From assembly GCF_048128805.1 (NCBI RefSeq), contig NC_136004.1, forward strand, positions 18,412,185 through 18,476,184: a stretch of 64,000 nt of DNA. Direction: 5' to 3'. Within the stretch, counting starts at the first letter, position 1; every line of letters begins with the position of its first letter. This DNA comes from Centroberyx gerrardi (taxonomy: Eukaryota > Chordata > Actinopteri > Beryciformes > Berycidae). A program made the position numbers and the translations under genes. A model generated the notes under the pieces. That model was not told the DNA's origin. It ran no database searches and was given only the letters and a program-made list of their open reading frames with translations. Positions 32,801-44,600 of the stretch are shown one piece after another.

Positions 32801-33747
32801 TAAAAGCAAGAAACAGCATTTAGACCATCATGGGACACTAAAACTCTCCATTGAAACCCAGACTAATGAAATTTCTTTAGGGTTAGCAGCTACTTAAAGC
32901 AAGGTGACCCACCTCACCTGATCAATGGTAGGGAAAACTCTGAACTGAACAATTAAAATAATAAATAAAATGCAAATAAAATGACATTGCAGGTTTTACA
33001 GACTGTTTTTCTGTAGCTGTGGTCAGGGAGGAACCGTCATCCATCATATCAGTGATGGACGACATGACTGGCTGATATCTGATATTTAATAAAAGGCCAA
33101 TATTGGTGTGATATATCAGCAAACCTATGTACATCTGTCTAGCCCTAATATGTATACTCACATTTTGTATTTTATTCATTATTCAGACCTTGGGAAAGCA
33201 GAGTGTAACAGCATAGGGGCCAGTTAGCATGTAAATTCCAAAGCGGGGAACTATCTCTCGTCACATAATAATTTTAACAATTTCTGATTATTTGGCTTGG
33301 ATGATTCTGCTTGGCTAGAAAATAAAACTGCACTTTAATGAAAGTACACTCAAACTAGCATTCTGCAACTTCAGTTTTTCACCTCTCATGTAGATCTGTT
33401 GTAAACAAGTGAAAGCATGGTTTTTATTTGAAATCTTTTCACAGTACAAAATACCAATATTTTTTACTTCTTCTCTTCTCTTCTCTTCTCTTCTCTTCTC
33501 TTCTCTTCTCAGAGTGCCGCCCTTTGCTTTGCTCCATGGAACCAGTGACATTATAGTTCCTGTTGAATCTTCAACGAGGTTTTCGGAGCTCCTCACCTCG
33601 CTGTCTGTGAAGGTGTCGCTGTACCTGCTGCCTAAAGTGGACCACACTGAGATCGTCACCGACCTGATGGCGCCGGACAGGCGCTTCTACCATCCCGTCT
33701 ACAGCTGTGTCAAACAGGAGTACAGAAAACTCATGGGGACCTGCTGA
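29739..33747 (+). CDS. Alpha/beta hydrolase, isoprenylcysteine methylesterase-like (7 coding exons)
   Basis: Exons 29739-29869, 30144-30264, 30930-31142, 31338-31421, 31903-32044, 32327-32489 and 33513-33747 join in phase through GT-AG introns to give 362 residues. Residues 1-28 form a hydrophobic segment, a likely signal anchor, so the enzyme may be membrane-bound. The fold signature follows: YGGAW (residues 118-122, oxyanion hole), GHSAG (190-194, nucleophile Ser192), HGTSD (Asp297) and DHTE (His329), a complete catalytic triad. The arrangement and the LSGVYNIMDH segment resemble plant isoprenylcysteine methylesterases and related carboxylesterases of the hormone-sensitive-lipase/kynurenine-formamidase type. 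Ester hydrolysis is well supported; the substrate is unknown. The start is the first in-frame ATG after the acceptor at 29718-29719. No lesion is seen. The gene ends 1.8 kb before cspg4 on the same strand. Confidence 0.85.
30144..30264 (+). CDS. Esterase coding exon 2
   Basis: Acceptor CCGTCAG at 30137-30143 and donor GTGTGT after GAAAAG. It encodes RIYCLTRAVLETLKYLQYG and a tyrosine-rich, charged linker before the hydrolase fold. An open frame extends 5' of the acceptor, but the pyrimidine tract and phase favour this start. Confidence 0.8.
30371..30708. mobile_element. hAT-like MITE in esterase intron 2, with target-site duplication
   Basis: The left end reads CAGGATTCCCAC and the right end, reversed, CAGGGTTCCCAC. 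The element is flanked directly on both sides by GGAACA, a 6-bp direct repeat consistent with a decayed 8-bp hAT target-site duplication. The interior repeats GGCCTTAAAAGT/CCTTGAAAGT motifs and has no coding content. Confidence 0.7.
30930..31142 (+). CDS. Esterase coding exon 3 (oxyanion hole)
   Basis: Seventy-one codons, phase 0 at both ends, acceptor TTGACAG and donor GTAAAA. It encodes strand-rich sequence with PLVVFIYGGAWGSGD, the oxyanion-hole motif, and ends CPDYCTYPK. It is GC-rich relative to its introns. Confidence 0.88.
31338..31421 (+). CDS. Esterase coding exon 4
   Basis: Twenty-eight codons, acceptor TTTCCAG and donor GTAAGT, phase 0. It encodes VLGMVQDIADCLIWARES, the helix that precedes the nucleophile elbow in this fold. 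Confidence 0.85.
31632..31795 (+). mobile_element. tRNA-derived SINE in esterase intron 4
   Basis: The head reads GGGGCGTCCTGGTGTCACAG with an A-box-like GTGGTCTAAGGCG and a B-box GTTCAAATCC. The body contains TTTGTCGCATGTCATCCC and a CTCTCTC tract, and the tail TAATAAAAGGCAAAA. Related copies are the tail fragment at 3690-3790 and an inverted copy at 51229-51358. It is a retroposed SINE, not a tRNA gene. Confidence 0.75.
31903..32044 (+). CDS. Esterase coding exon 5 (catalytic serine)
   Basis: Acceptor CTCCGTAG and donor GTAAGG. It starts with DNIVLIGHSAGAHLCALTT and so carries the nucleophile Ser192 in GHSAG. It ends one base into the next codon. Confidence 0.9.
32327..32489 (+). CDS. Esterase coding exon 6 (lid/active-site segment)
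   Basis: Acceptor CCGGACAG. The donor GTGCCA is weak after the GT. It encodes LSGVYNIMDHYEHER and a YYSPTHIL segment matching the position where isoprenylcysteine methylesterases have SGVYNL and a YSPE motif. It ends two bases into codon 285. Confidence 0.85.
32670..33149 (+). mobile_element. hAT-like TAGGGTT-family repeat, copy 1 (esterase intron 6)
   Basis: Shares in order with 45664-46192: CCAATATTCA(G/A)T(A/G)TCTTTAAA, AACAGCATTTAGACCAT, GGGACACTAAA and TTTAATAAAAGGCCAATAT. The right end reads CTAGCCCTA. It shares a further middle block (GTGACCCACCTCACCTG) with the inverted copy at 61320-61757. Its left end is degraded. Confidence 0.65.
33471..33510 (+). repeat. (TTCTC)n microsatellite serving as a polypyrimidine tract
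   Basis: Eight exact TTCTC units run directly into the AG at 33511-33512 that precedes the last esterase exon. The array therefore supplies the whole pyrimidine tract of that 3' splice site. Confidence 0.92.
33513..33747 (+). CDS. Esterase coding exon 7 (catalytic Asp and His, C-terminus)
   Basis: Begins by completing an Arg codon, then VPPFALLHGTSDIIVPVESS. Asp297 lies in HGTSD and His329 in VDHTE. It stops with TGA at 33745-33747 after LMGTC. Confidence 0.9.
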
Positions 33748-35317
33748 AGTCCCGCCACTTCTGTCAAAACTACAACAACTCCAATTGTTACTAATATTTC
33801 CTGATGTGCCGCACACTTACTTCGTTTACAGTATCTGCTCTAATACCTCTAAGTGAATGATATTTGGCCTTGAGTTTCATTGATTTACCTCAGTTCTGAT
33901 TCCATATTAATGATTCCTGTTTTGAATATTCTGTGCACCAAGAACAATGTTTGTAATTAGGAGTAAATTAGGAGATTGAAATTTATGCTATATATTCTGA
34001 GAAACTTGATTTTTTTGTTTCTTTATGGATTGTAATCTGGATGACCTCATGCTAAGCCTTTATACATGAATTGTATTGTGAAGTACATACTGATTGGTCA
34101 GTATTTTGAAAACCATGAATAGTATTAACACAAGACTCAATAGTTGTTAGCAAGTCTGTATTATTTAGGCCTACTACCTATGTTCTCTCCACACAATATG
34201 GTCAATTGAATCTACACTTTGTTTTATGATATTGCTGATTTACAACAAATGAAATGTTTTCTTTATTTATTTTAATATCTTGTTCTCAATAACAACTATT
34301 TATTGATTCTTCGAAAAGCACTGAAATATTAAATTAATCCCACCAGAAGGAACTGGTGAAACTTTTATTTGTCTTTGGTGTCTATTAATTGACTTGCTGT
34401 CTCAGATTTATACTACCTGTCATTGGAGGGACTGTCAGCATATTTAGTGCCAGCCAGCAGCAACTGGAAAGACAGTTGGCTGCAGCTATTGAGCTATAAT
34501 TTTCCGTTAGGGACTTAAAATGTCAGTGGTACTTTAGTGAGTTTATACGACTCTGTTTTTAAACTTTTGTGGTACAATATTACTACAATAATCCTATAGG
34601 GAGTTATAGTGTTGCTGTGACATTTGTACATTCTATTGACAGTTACCTACTATCTTTTGCTGAAATGTATTATTGGATTACTATAGTTCTTTTTCCTAAG
34701 GGTGAGTAGGTCTATAGTTGACCATGTAGGAGACAGTGGCTATAAATGAATCATAATGAACAATAATGCAATAAACGAAGTGGAAACATGAGTCCAGTAC
34801 AAACCTGGCTCAGTTCAGCCGAAGGCCTGACCTCAGATCAGCTTGGTTTCCACTTCAGCACCGACCAGTTTATTCATGTCACTACATTTCGAGCTGAACA
34901 CACGATTTGTTTTTATCTCCGTGCCAACAGACAGAGATGATTATTTAACTTAGAGACACTGTAACTTCTGATTAATGAATAGTGCTTTCTACTTAATGAT
35001 TCATGTTTTCGGCAATCGTGTACGTGTTATTACATGAAAACTAAGCTTTAGAGTCATTATGCTACTTTCTAACTGAAGAAATAGGCTTAATAAGCTTACT
35101 TGAAATTCGTATTTGACAATTTTTTTACATGGATTTTTTGTGTGAAATATTTGTTCTGTCCTTTCATCTTTTATTTTGAAAACAGACTGAGATTTTATAA
35201 TTGTGTGTCATTTATGTTTGTTTTCCTTGAGGACTGCAGTGAAGTTTCTATGTCAAAATGAAAACACTGATTTTAAGCAGTTAAAATGATTCTTGATGAG
35301 AGGAGGGGACACACGCA

Positions 35318-35366
<49 letters not shown>

Positions 35367-35574
35367 ACGCACACGATCGAGGCGGAGTTTACTGCGGATC
35401 TGCAGCGGTGGTTTTCTCTGCATAGCTGCTCTCTCACACACACAAGTAGCAGATTAGCTGAACTCCCGAAGTGGTTGAAAAACGTTACCGAAACCCCAAG
35501 AAGTCCAACCAACCTGTAAATATGCAGCCAGTGGAGTCCAGTTAGTCCGGTAGTGTTTCCACACGGAGGAGAAG
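33748..35574. other. Esterase 3' UTR and cspg4 upstream region
   Basis: AT-rich DNA with candidate poly(A) signals ATTAAA at 34328-34333 (followed by a GT-rich CTTTGGTGTC) and AATAAA at 34770-34775. I cannot tell which is used. Near the cspg4 start there is no clear TATA box. A CACG/CA microsatellite lies at 35312-35375, and a short upstream frame (35522-35545, seven codons plus stop) precedes the cspg4 ATG. Confidence 0.45.
35312..35375 (+). repeat. (CACG)n/(CA)n microsatellite upstream of cspg4
   Basis: Alternating CACG and CA units lie about 200-260 bp before the cspg4 start codon. Alternating purine-pyrimidine tracts of this kind can adopt Z-DNA. Any effect on transcription is inference. 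Confidence 0.88.
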
Positions 35575-35659
35575 ATGGACTCTGTGGTGAAAAACAGCAA
35601 GAAGTTGTGGACCTGCGGCTTGCTGTGGTGGTCGCTGCTCTTCGAGCTGGCAGCAGCAG
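35575..35659 (+). CDS. cspg4: cspg4 exon 1: start codon and signal peptide
   Basis: ATG at 35575 opens MDSVVKNSKKLWTCGLLWWS, a basic then hydrophobic leader ending in an alanine run. Donor GTGAGA follows GCAGCAG. The exon ends one base into codon 29. Confidence 0.85.
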
Positions 35660-38600
35660 GTGAGAATATGAAACTTTGATTTAAGAAACAAACAAGAACG
35701 CTTACTTCATGGCGCTTTCAGTGGCGATTTGTATATAAGCTTCGACTACAATGTTGTTTTTGTATAGGTTAACTTTGACGAGCTTCTCCCAGTGTCTGTA
35801 GTTTTCTGAGAAAACTGTTGCAACCTGAAGGCTACATAAGACTACAAAGTGATTACCAACAGCTGAAGAGTCATGACGAATGAAATAATAACCTAGCCAT
35901 TATTATTTGCCTTTTTGCTTTATGTGAAATGCTTTATTTCTAGGCTACTGTGCTATTTGGGTAACTTTATTAGTGTGCGGATGCAAAATGAGGCTTAGTA
36001 TCACTTTCCAAAAGATTGTTAAAGGTTTTCTGTAGGCTGTATGCGATTAAATTGCTGTGAGGTGCACAGGTCTTAAAATGTTAACCTCAGTTTAACACTT
36101 AGAATGTGATTGGTTGTGAATGAAGGCAGATTGTTCAATGAATGCAGCACATCAGGAGCAAATGTTTTGCTGTAATGCCATGATTCATTCTCTTCCTGAT
36201 CACTCACTAGCAACAACAGGAATTTATTTTTGGCTTGTGTTAAAGTTGAAAGCCCGTGGTTCTACTCATTTGGTTTTCTCAATCCCATTCATTTTGTGCA
36301 AAAAGACTCCCTGTGCTGTCACAACACTTCTGCATTGTCTGGGCATTGTGCACACAGAGGATATGCAGTGTAGTGTAGTGTAACCACCCACAGCTCTCTC
36401 ACCTTATCCAAGGCTGCTGCAGAAATGTGCTGTGATGCCCAGTGCAGTGGAAGAGCTATCTGGCTATCACAGTGACAGAAATGGCACACATGAATTCAGA
36501 GAAACGGACAATCATTGCATTGAGAGACCTAAAGAGAATATGATCTTTTTTAAGTGACTTGCAACCTCAGAATGTACATTATTTACATCCATCAAAATGT
36601 ACATTATTTACATCCATCTGTCTGAATTTAATTGTGGGGATGCATCATCTAAATTTAGTGTGGCTCATTCATCCAGGCTGCGCTCCTGGGGATAATCAGG
36701 AGCATAGAATTATTTCACCATGACTCATACTCACCATGTTCCTTCATTCAAAATAACTACAATAGAGACATTTGCTTTACTTGATTGCATTTCTGAATGT
36801 GTGCATTCTGTTATTTCCTTTTGGGTCCATGAAAGCGTTATGAAACAAGCCTGTACTGAAACAGCGACGCACTGGGCTTCGACAATGAACAACAGAGTTG
36901 CATGACAGTCAACAAAACCAAAGAGGCACTTCAGTCAAGTTGCATCTAAGATTTGTTGTAGAAACTGAGCACACACACAGTGACAACCACTGGTCTTGCC
37001 CCTCAAATTAACACTGTAAGCGGGTGTTCACTGAAAGGTCACTGACTTTGTTCTTGAAGGAATGGTTTGTGAAATCTCCCAAACAATGCCCCTGTCACAG
37101 AGACACCGCCCGCACAGACGTGTAGATGAAAGAAACACGTTCAATTACCTCCTGTTTCTGCTCCTTGAGGGATACAGTCAGGCGTTCATGGGTATGTTTA
37201 TGTGTGGGTTTTCTTTTGTTCTGATCTCTACCGTGCTCTTTCATTTACATACTTAACATTTCCAGCTTTCTGCACTCAGGTGTCTCAAAACAGCTGAAAC
37301 AAGTTGAAGTTTTGCCCAACCATTTATTTATCTGATTGCTATTTTTTAAACAGCTCCCCGAGAATCCAGTTCCACACAGGCAAATGCGTTGAGAAAAGAC
37401 CCTTGCTGTAAACCACACATGAGGAGGCGTGTGATTTGAACAGCAATGTGACAATGCCAAAATACAATTGAGCATGCATGTCCATCCTTGTGGATTTAAG
37501 GGAAAAATGCCATTGCATTCTTCTTGGCCAGTTTGCAGAAATGCTTCTCCTTCTGATGTAACTAGAGCCAGTCAGATGAATGAACTTGAGGTACAAATGA
37601 GAAAGGACAATAAATTCAGTCACTCTGAGTCATCCTCAATCCATCCATGGACTGAGGATGACTAAAGCAGGGGGCTACTGTGTGCCATGTGCCTATGGGC
37701 CAATGGATTTCCATTTGTGTATTTCCAGCTGCATTTAACAATTTCCTAACAGATGCAACAGTCGTATTTCATTAGGTGCTTACACCGACCCACACCTGGC
37801 TGACAGGTCATCGGATTCCTGTTATAAGACTGTTAACTTCTAGCAGACTTGTCAATCACTTGCACAATTAATTTATTTTCAATATGCAATAGGGATAAAT
37901 ACAATGCAAAAGTATATTTTCTTGTGCACTTACTACTAGTTCTCCAACTGACTGTCTTCTTAGGACTAAAGACAAATGTTCACTGTTCTGTGAACACTAT
38001 ATTGTATTGTTTGCTCTCTGCAATCAGCTATTGATGATTGCCCACTGGATGTTCAGTTGGTTGGAGGACTAAATTACGTGGTTGAGTGGTTTGATTTAGT
38101 TAATTTAGACTACACAGTAGGTACATTTTGGATTCGGTCAAGCAAACTAGTGCATTAACCCTTTTAGGAGTGAAAAAGTGCATTAACTGGCATTAACTTT
38201 ATGTAGCTTTGCCAGTGAGTCAGTTGGCCCATTAGCAGTAGGCACAGCTGACCTCCTGTCCTTGCCCTTGGGTGATGAAGCACAAATGAATCAAATTTAG
38301 AGTAAACAGGCATTTCTTTACAGGGAAAGAGATGATGAAGGTGTGTGTTAACCTTTGAATACGCATGGGATTCTCAAGCTCATTAAAAAGTAAACTGGTG
38401 GTGCCCGGGCATTGAGGCTAGATGAGAAAGCTTCAGAGCACATTAGCCCAGATTACAGGGCAATGTGAAATGGCAGGGAGGTGAGGTAGAAGAAACAGCT
38501 GGGTCCATCCGCCATGCTGTTTCTGGAACATGGGGCCCGAGACAATGTGGGGACGTCAGTGCCTTTCATGTTCAGGTTGAAGGTTCCTGTCAGGGCAGGG

Positions 38601-41600
38601 CAGGCCCAAACATGTCTGACTCCCTCCTCGCCACCTCCACATCCACTACCTTTGTATACTGCAGTTGTGGCATTAAAGGGAAACACCATTCAGTTTTAAA
38701 ATTCTGATTTGTTGTTTCTACAGTGTAGGACAGTCCAATCAATATTTGTGAACGTGAACAATTCTCTCCCAAAGCCATAAACCAGAGAGCTAAGCCATGA
38801 AGCTGTAATTTCATCAAGATGCAAAGTCTGGTGCTTTGTTTTTTAGGAAAGGTAGTCATTATACTATAGGTAAAGCTTTAAAACTATCATAATTGTGCTC
38901 TCATCGTACTTAGATGCACTTAAATTGTTATGGATGAGCACTCAAAGTACCAACACTAACAACTGGCCCACCAGGAAGGCAAACCTAAACACATCCAAAG
39001 AATTTTACAAGCACTTTTAAAATCAGGTTTGAGGTATAATTTGGGAAATGTGCACTGTGTGTGTTATGAAGCTGTGTGTGTGCTTCCCACTTCAGCTGAG
39101 TGTGTTCCACTTGTAAAGAACAACCAGGATGATAATTAGTCCAGCTTTTACATCTAAATGTCACATGTTGGCTATATTAAGACCACAATGCTTGACTTGA
39201 CTTGCTCTGTGTTTGCTATGTTCACTGCTACTATACTTTCTATCCCAGCTACCATTCCTAACAAAAGTCAATGCAGCTCAATTTGATTTGAATATGGTGC
39301 ACTTCACACCCTTGAAAAGACAGTTAACACCACATTTCAACATATAATGTACATTCTCTCTTTCTCCCTCTCTCTCTGCTCTTTGTACATCTCTCTCTCG
39401 CCCCTGTTGCTCCTCCTTCTCCAGCTTCCTTCTATGGCGATGGCTTTGCACAGCTCAAGGCAACAGAGTCGTCCGACCATAACTTGCTCCGCATTCGCTT
39501 CCGAACCTCCAGCACCAATGGCCTGCTGTTCCTAGCTGCCGGTCGGACCGACTACTTGCTACTGGAGCTCCATGCTGGTCGCCTGCAGGTGGGTACATCC
39601 ATGGCCCCAACACATGAGCATATGTGCTCAAGCATACATTCACACACACGCACATACACACATACGCACACTTATATATGCGTACTATACACACGACACA
39701 GGGCTTTGTGCACATGCTGTACACAAATGCACATACATACACAAACAGACTGGCCACCTTAAGCTATGTCTCCATCTCACTTGACAGTGTCATTCTCTCA
39801 ACACAGTAACACAAGCAGACAGACAAGCTTGCTTGATGTGATTTAACTCCATGCCAGCCATTTCTTGTCACAATGGGAACTAGGACATTATGAAATAGGT
39901 TTAATTAAAGGAGACGATATGCAAGGATCTGTGTTTTTATTGTATTTGCGTTGAAAGACAAACTCACGATTTCCTTGAATTATGTAAAATGAGGAAACCA
40001 ATCAATGCGCCGCTTGCCTGCTGTTGTTATGAAAATCACTCCAAATTGTAAGATTGTCTACTTTGTGCAGTCCTTTTGTTATGTTTAAATGGATTGAACA
40101 CTATGCCTTATTGCGGCCAGCTTTTTCTGTAGCAAATAATGTGTTGCGGCATAGCCAGCGTTGTCATCTGTCACTCTGATCACTCTGTCACACTAGTGAT
40201 TGCAGTGGCTTTTGCTTGAGTCACTAACAAACTAGAACCCCTGGAAATCAGCCTTTAAAGCTGATTGAATGAACAGGTTTTCTTTAGACTTACATTATTT
40301 TAGGTCTCCTGTTGGACAATGTGGCTGGACATGTCTGATGCTGGGATTAATTTGAAATATTGTCTGGCTCACAGTGTTAAATGTGACATTAACAATAAAA
40401 TCAGAGTTAATAAATTATCACGTTGATCATTTAGTTATCATAGCAGCTCAAATTGAATGCAATTATCAAATTTATCCAAAAAGTTTTAACAAAATGAGAT
40501 CTGTATATAATCAATAGGGACAGAGAGCTAAAGTAGGCGTTTTTTTCTGTTGTTTTTGTTTCAGCATGGTTTAACATGATGGCCAATAACAGATCATAAT
40601 CAAAAGCTGACAGTGACAGTGTATCCTCCTTTGTCTAAAGGCATTTAGCCAGCACTCCTATCCACAGCGACTTGCAATGAGTGCCGCAGTAGAATAAGTT
40701 AAAATTCCTAGATCACCAGATTTACAAGCAGCCAACAGTAAGGAGTGCAGTGTATTCCATTGACTTGAAAGCTTACTTTCTCCATTGCAATATTTATGCT
40801 TCTGACTCTACATGTAATGGGAAAAAACAGGTAGGACCTATTTGTTTATCTTATTTATGGAGATTTAGTCATGATTTAACACCGCAAAAAATTTATTCAC
40901 TTTGGACTCACCTAAGAAGTTTAGAATGGATTTGTGTTCCAAACAGGATACACTATTTTTGGCACAAGAAACAAGCTTTGCTGGCAGGATTTAAGAGTGA
41001 AATACATTTGTCCCTTCAAGACTGCTTCCAAAGCGTCCTGTAAGCAGCTCTGCCAGTCTAAATCAGCATACAAAATGGACAGATGTACAAAAGCTTTGTA
41101 ATGCACGGACATATTCAGAAGAAACATTTCAGGAAGTCCTGAGATATGCATTATAGCTGTTTTGCACTCTGCATCAAACTCAAGAAATTCTTGTGACTAA
41201 GCTTCTATTCGTGTTAGACTTGTGCTGCTGGGAATGAATCGCACTGACGACTATGTTGCATTGTTGTACTTCAGTGAGCATGAGGAGTGAACTACTCATC
41301 CCTGTTCCTTAAACTGGCACAGGTCACCAAATCAAGGTTTTTTTTTTTTAGTTATCCTGAGGCTTGGGGTCTCATTCCATGTGAGTCAGAGATGAGCATT
41401 GCTCCCTTGAAACCCTTGCATGAATAGCTGGGACTCAGCAGCAAGCCTTGACAAGCATGTCATCTAAATGTAGCATTAGTCTGAGATGGTGACATGATGC
41501 TCCAAGGATATAGCTCAAGGCTAAGAGATAATAGTGCTCTTCCTGCTTGAAAACACAGACAAAGCTGGCGGTTTTAACAACAGGTGACATCATGGAATAT

Positions 41601-44600
41601 AAGTGCAGTCTAAATGATGTACTTCCTTTCCAGGTGTCACAGGATCTACAGTTAATCATATAATTCATATAAACCATCATATCATAGGTTATATAAAAAA
41701 TCCTTTCATTTGATACTGTGAAAATATTTAAGATGGGTGGTTTATGTACAAGAATCTACGTTTCATATTTTGTATTTTTTTTATACTTATTATTATTTAA
41801 CAATATTGTATTTCAAGGTTAGTTAAACACTTGCAGCTTTTAGCCACATGCTTTATAAACAATAACAATCAAACAACACAAATTTAATGTGTTGTACCAT
41901 ACGCTGATAAACCTATGTTTAATTTGTATTGCTGCTTGGGTCACATTGATTCAGCATGCGTATTTGCCTTATATTCCTATAATATTACATGTTTTGTAAT
42001 CTAGTTGTTTTGCTTCTACTCTTAGTTGAAACTGGACCTTGGATCTGGGGAGGGACTGTTACACTCAGAGAGAGGCACCCAGCTCAACGACCTGGCCTGG
42101 CACTCTGTGGAGGTCCGCCATGAGCAACACAGTGTCACTCTAACTGTGGACAAGAACTCTCACACCAGCTTAAAGATGCCTGGACCCCATCACGATCTCA
42201 ACATAGTGGATGGTCTCTATGTTGGAGGCTCAGGAGGCCTAGACAGACTTTATCTGCCCAGAGACCTGACTGGCTTCCGTGGCTGTATGGATGAGGTGGT
42301 CTTCAACGAGCATGATATACTGTCATCGCTGAGGCCATACACTGGATTCAAGAGTGTCCATGAGGTGTCTCTAGGCTGTAGTCCCCAGTTCTTTGCCAGT
42401 GAGGAGGACCCTGTTAGCTTCTTCAGCTCCAGGGCCTATATTTCTCTTCCACCCTGGAATGGCCATCAGGAAGCGGTGTTTGAGTGTGTGGTGCACACTT
42501 CAGCCAAAGAAGGAATTGTCCTGTACAACTCTGCCAGAGAAGGAGACTTTGTGGCTGTGGAGATTCAGGAAGGTTTGCCGGTGGCCATAGTGGGGAAAGG
42601 TGGAACCAAAATAGAACTTCGCTCCCTCACATTTGTTAATGACAGGAAATGGCATTCTGTCAAGTTGTACTTCAACTCTAAAAGCCTTGAGCTAACTGTT
42701 GATGAAGAGATGGTGAAAACCAATATTGGCTCTCGTTCAAAGGGACTTCAGCTTAAAGGTTCTCTTTTTGTTGGTGGTATTGATGACAGCACCAGATCAG
42801 AAGTCAGAAAGATGGGGCTGGTCTCTGTGTCTGGAAAGCGTGTTCGTGGAGGCTCTTTGAAGGGATGTTTGAAGAATATCAAAGTCAATGGTGTCAAGAC
42901 AGGTCTCTCCAATGCTGTAGTTACCAAGGATATCTCAGTTGGTTGTGAGCCAGAGAAAGAACCAGAACAATCTACCACCATGAGTCCAACTGTTCCAGCA
43001 TCCCAATTTGATTCAGTGACGCCAACACCAGCACTTCACATGTCCACTCTTGCAAGGGGCCTGGACAGAAGGTATGGCTCTAACTTTGTGCACCTCAAAA
43101 ACCTTGTGGTCCCAGAGGGTGGTCGAGCATCTCTTGAGTCCAAACACATCAAAGTTCTCTTGGACTTCAAGAAGCTTGGCATTCGTCAGTCTCAAATTAT
43201 GTTCAGAATTCGGGAGCAACCTTTGCGTGGTCAGATAAGGCTTGATGTTGACCAGGACCAAGAGGAGAACACTTTCAGCATGTTGGACCTTTGGCACGGA
43301 CGAGTCATGTATATCCATGGAGGCTCAGAAGATCCAGATGACTTTTTCATGTTTTCAATTTATTCTAGCAGTAGGAAGCAAGTTCCTGATTATTTGAAGG
43401 GGAACAAATTGTACCGTTACAATATTACTGTGACCCCCACCAACGATGCACCTGAACTGAGTCTACCTGAAGGGAATCTGTTTGTCCTGTTGGAAAACTC
43501 AAGGAAACACCTAACCACGCACGTTCTGAAGGCCACAGACATTGACAGCAACTACACCAACCTTGTCTTCTCTGTGCTTGGCAACCTGAATGCAGATGCA
43601 GGATATTTGGAAATTGAAAACAGCCCTGGTACTGCAGTGACCTCATTCTCTTATTCAGACTTGGAGGAACTGAATGTGTACTATGTTCACACAGGGGTGA
43701 GGAACTCAAGGATAGTGCTAAGGGTTAGTGATGGGGAAAAGGTCAGCAACACTGTGGTTCTAAGGGTCATGGCTGTAGCACTGGAGTATAAGATTGCCAA
43801 TAACACAGGCCTTGAGATCATTCAAGGAGAGACAGCTGTGATTGGATCAAATCAATTGGCTGTGCAAACCAATGCTGTAAAGCAAGTTGTAGACATCCGT
43901 TATGATACCATCGAACCCCCTCAGTATGGAGAACTGCAAAGACTTCACTCAAGTGGCGAATGGAGGCCCACTGACTCATTTTCCCAAAGGCTGCTAGAAA
44001 AAGAGCGGCTAAGGTATGTTAGCACTTTCCAAGAAATTCAGACATCCAATGCCACTGATTACTTTAAGTGCAAAGTTAGTGTGGCTGCAAGGGCAACCAC
44101 TGAATTGCTCTTCCCAATCACTGTGAAGTGGGTGAGATACAACCTGGTGAGGAATGTAATGGTAGATATGGATAAAGTTAGAAAAGTGGCATTGGACTCT
44201 GAGTATCTTTACGCCACAGCCGAAGGTATAGCCCTCCCAGAAGATGAGCTTTATTTTAGGGTTCTCACCACACCAAAGAAAGGAAAACTCCTGCTTGATA
44301 CTACAGTCTTGAGGAAGAACGCAACCTTTAGCCAAAGAAATGTCACAGATCTAAAAGTACATTATGAGCTAGTCGACAGGCCTTATGAAGATACAAGTGA
44401 CAAGTTCAGATTTCAAGTGTTCTCCAAACACGCTCAATCACAAAGCTATGATTTCCAAATCTCTGTTAAAGCTGATGTCAACAGTGTGTTCATGAGAAAT
44501 GATGGACTGCGGCTTTTGGAGGGAGAAAGTAAATTGATCACAAAAGATGAGTTGTTTGCAGAGACTTTAAGTACAAAGGATATGTACTACACTGTCATAA

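Larger units (their letters stand above)
35660..39424 (+). other. cspg4 intron 1
   Basis: A 3.8-kb intron. It contains a 25-bp tandem duplication at 36571-36618 and a short perfect hairpin at 37627-37663. It has no coding exon I can support. The open frames in it lack domains. Confidence 0.7.

Noticed and set aside
38650..38880. Possible MITE starting near TTAAAGGGAAACACCATTCA
   Set aside because: The left end resembles fish MITE ends, but I could not find a matching inverted right end, so it is not annotated.
40750..41043. 97-codon open frame in cspg4 intron 2
   Set aside because: It starts next to the GGCATTTAG repeat, has no domain and is not needed to link cspg4 exons 2 and 3, which join in phase.
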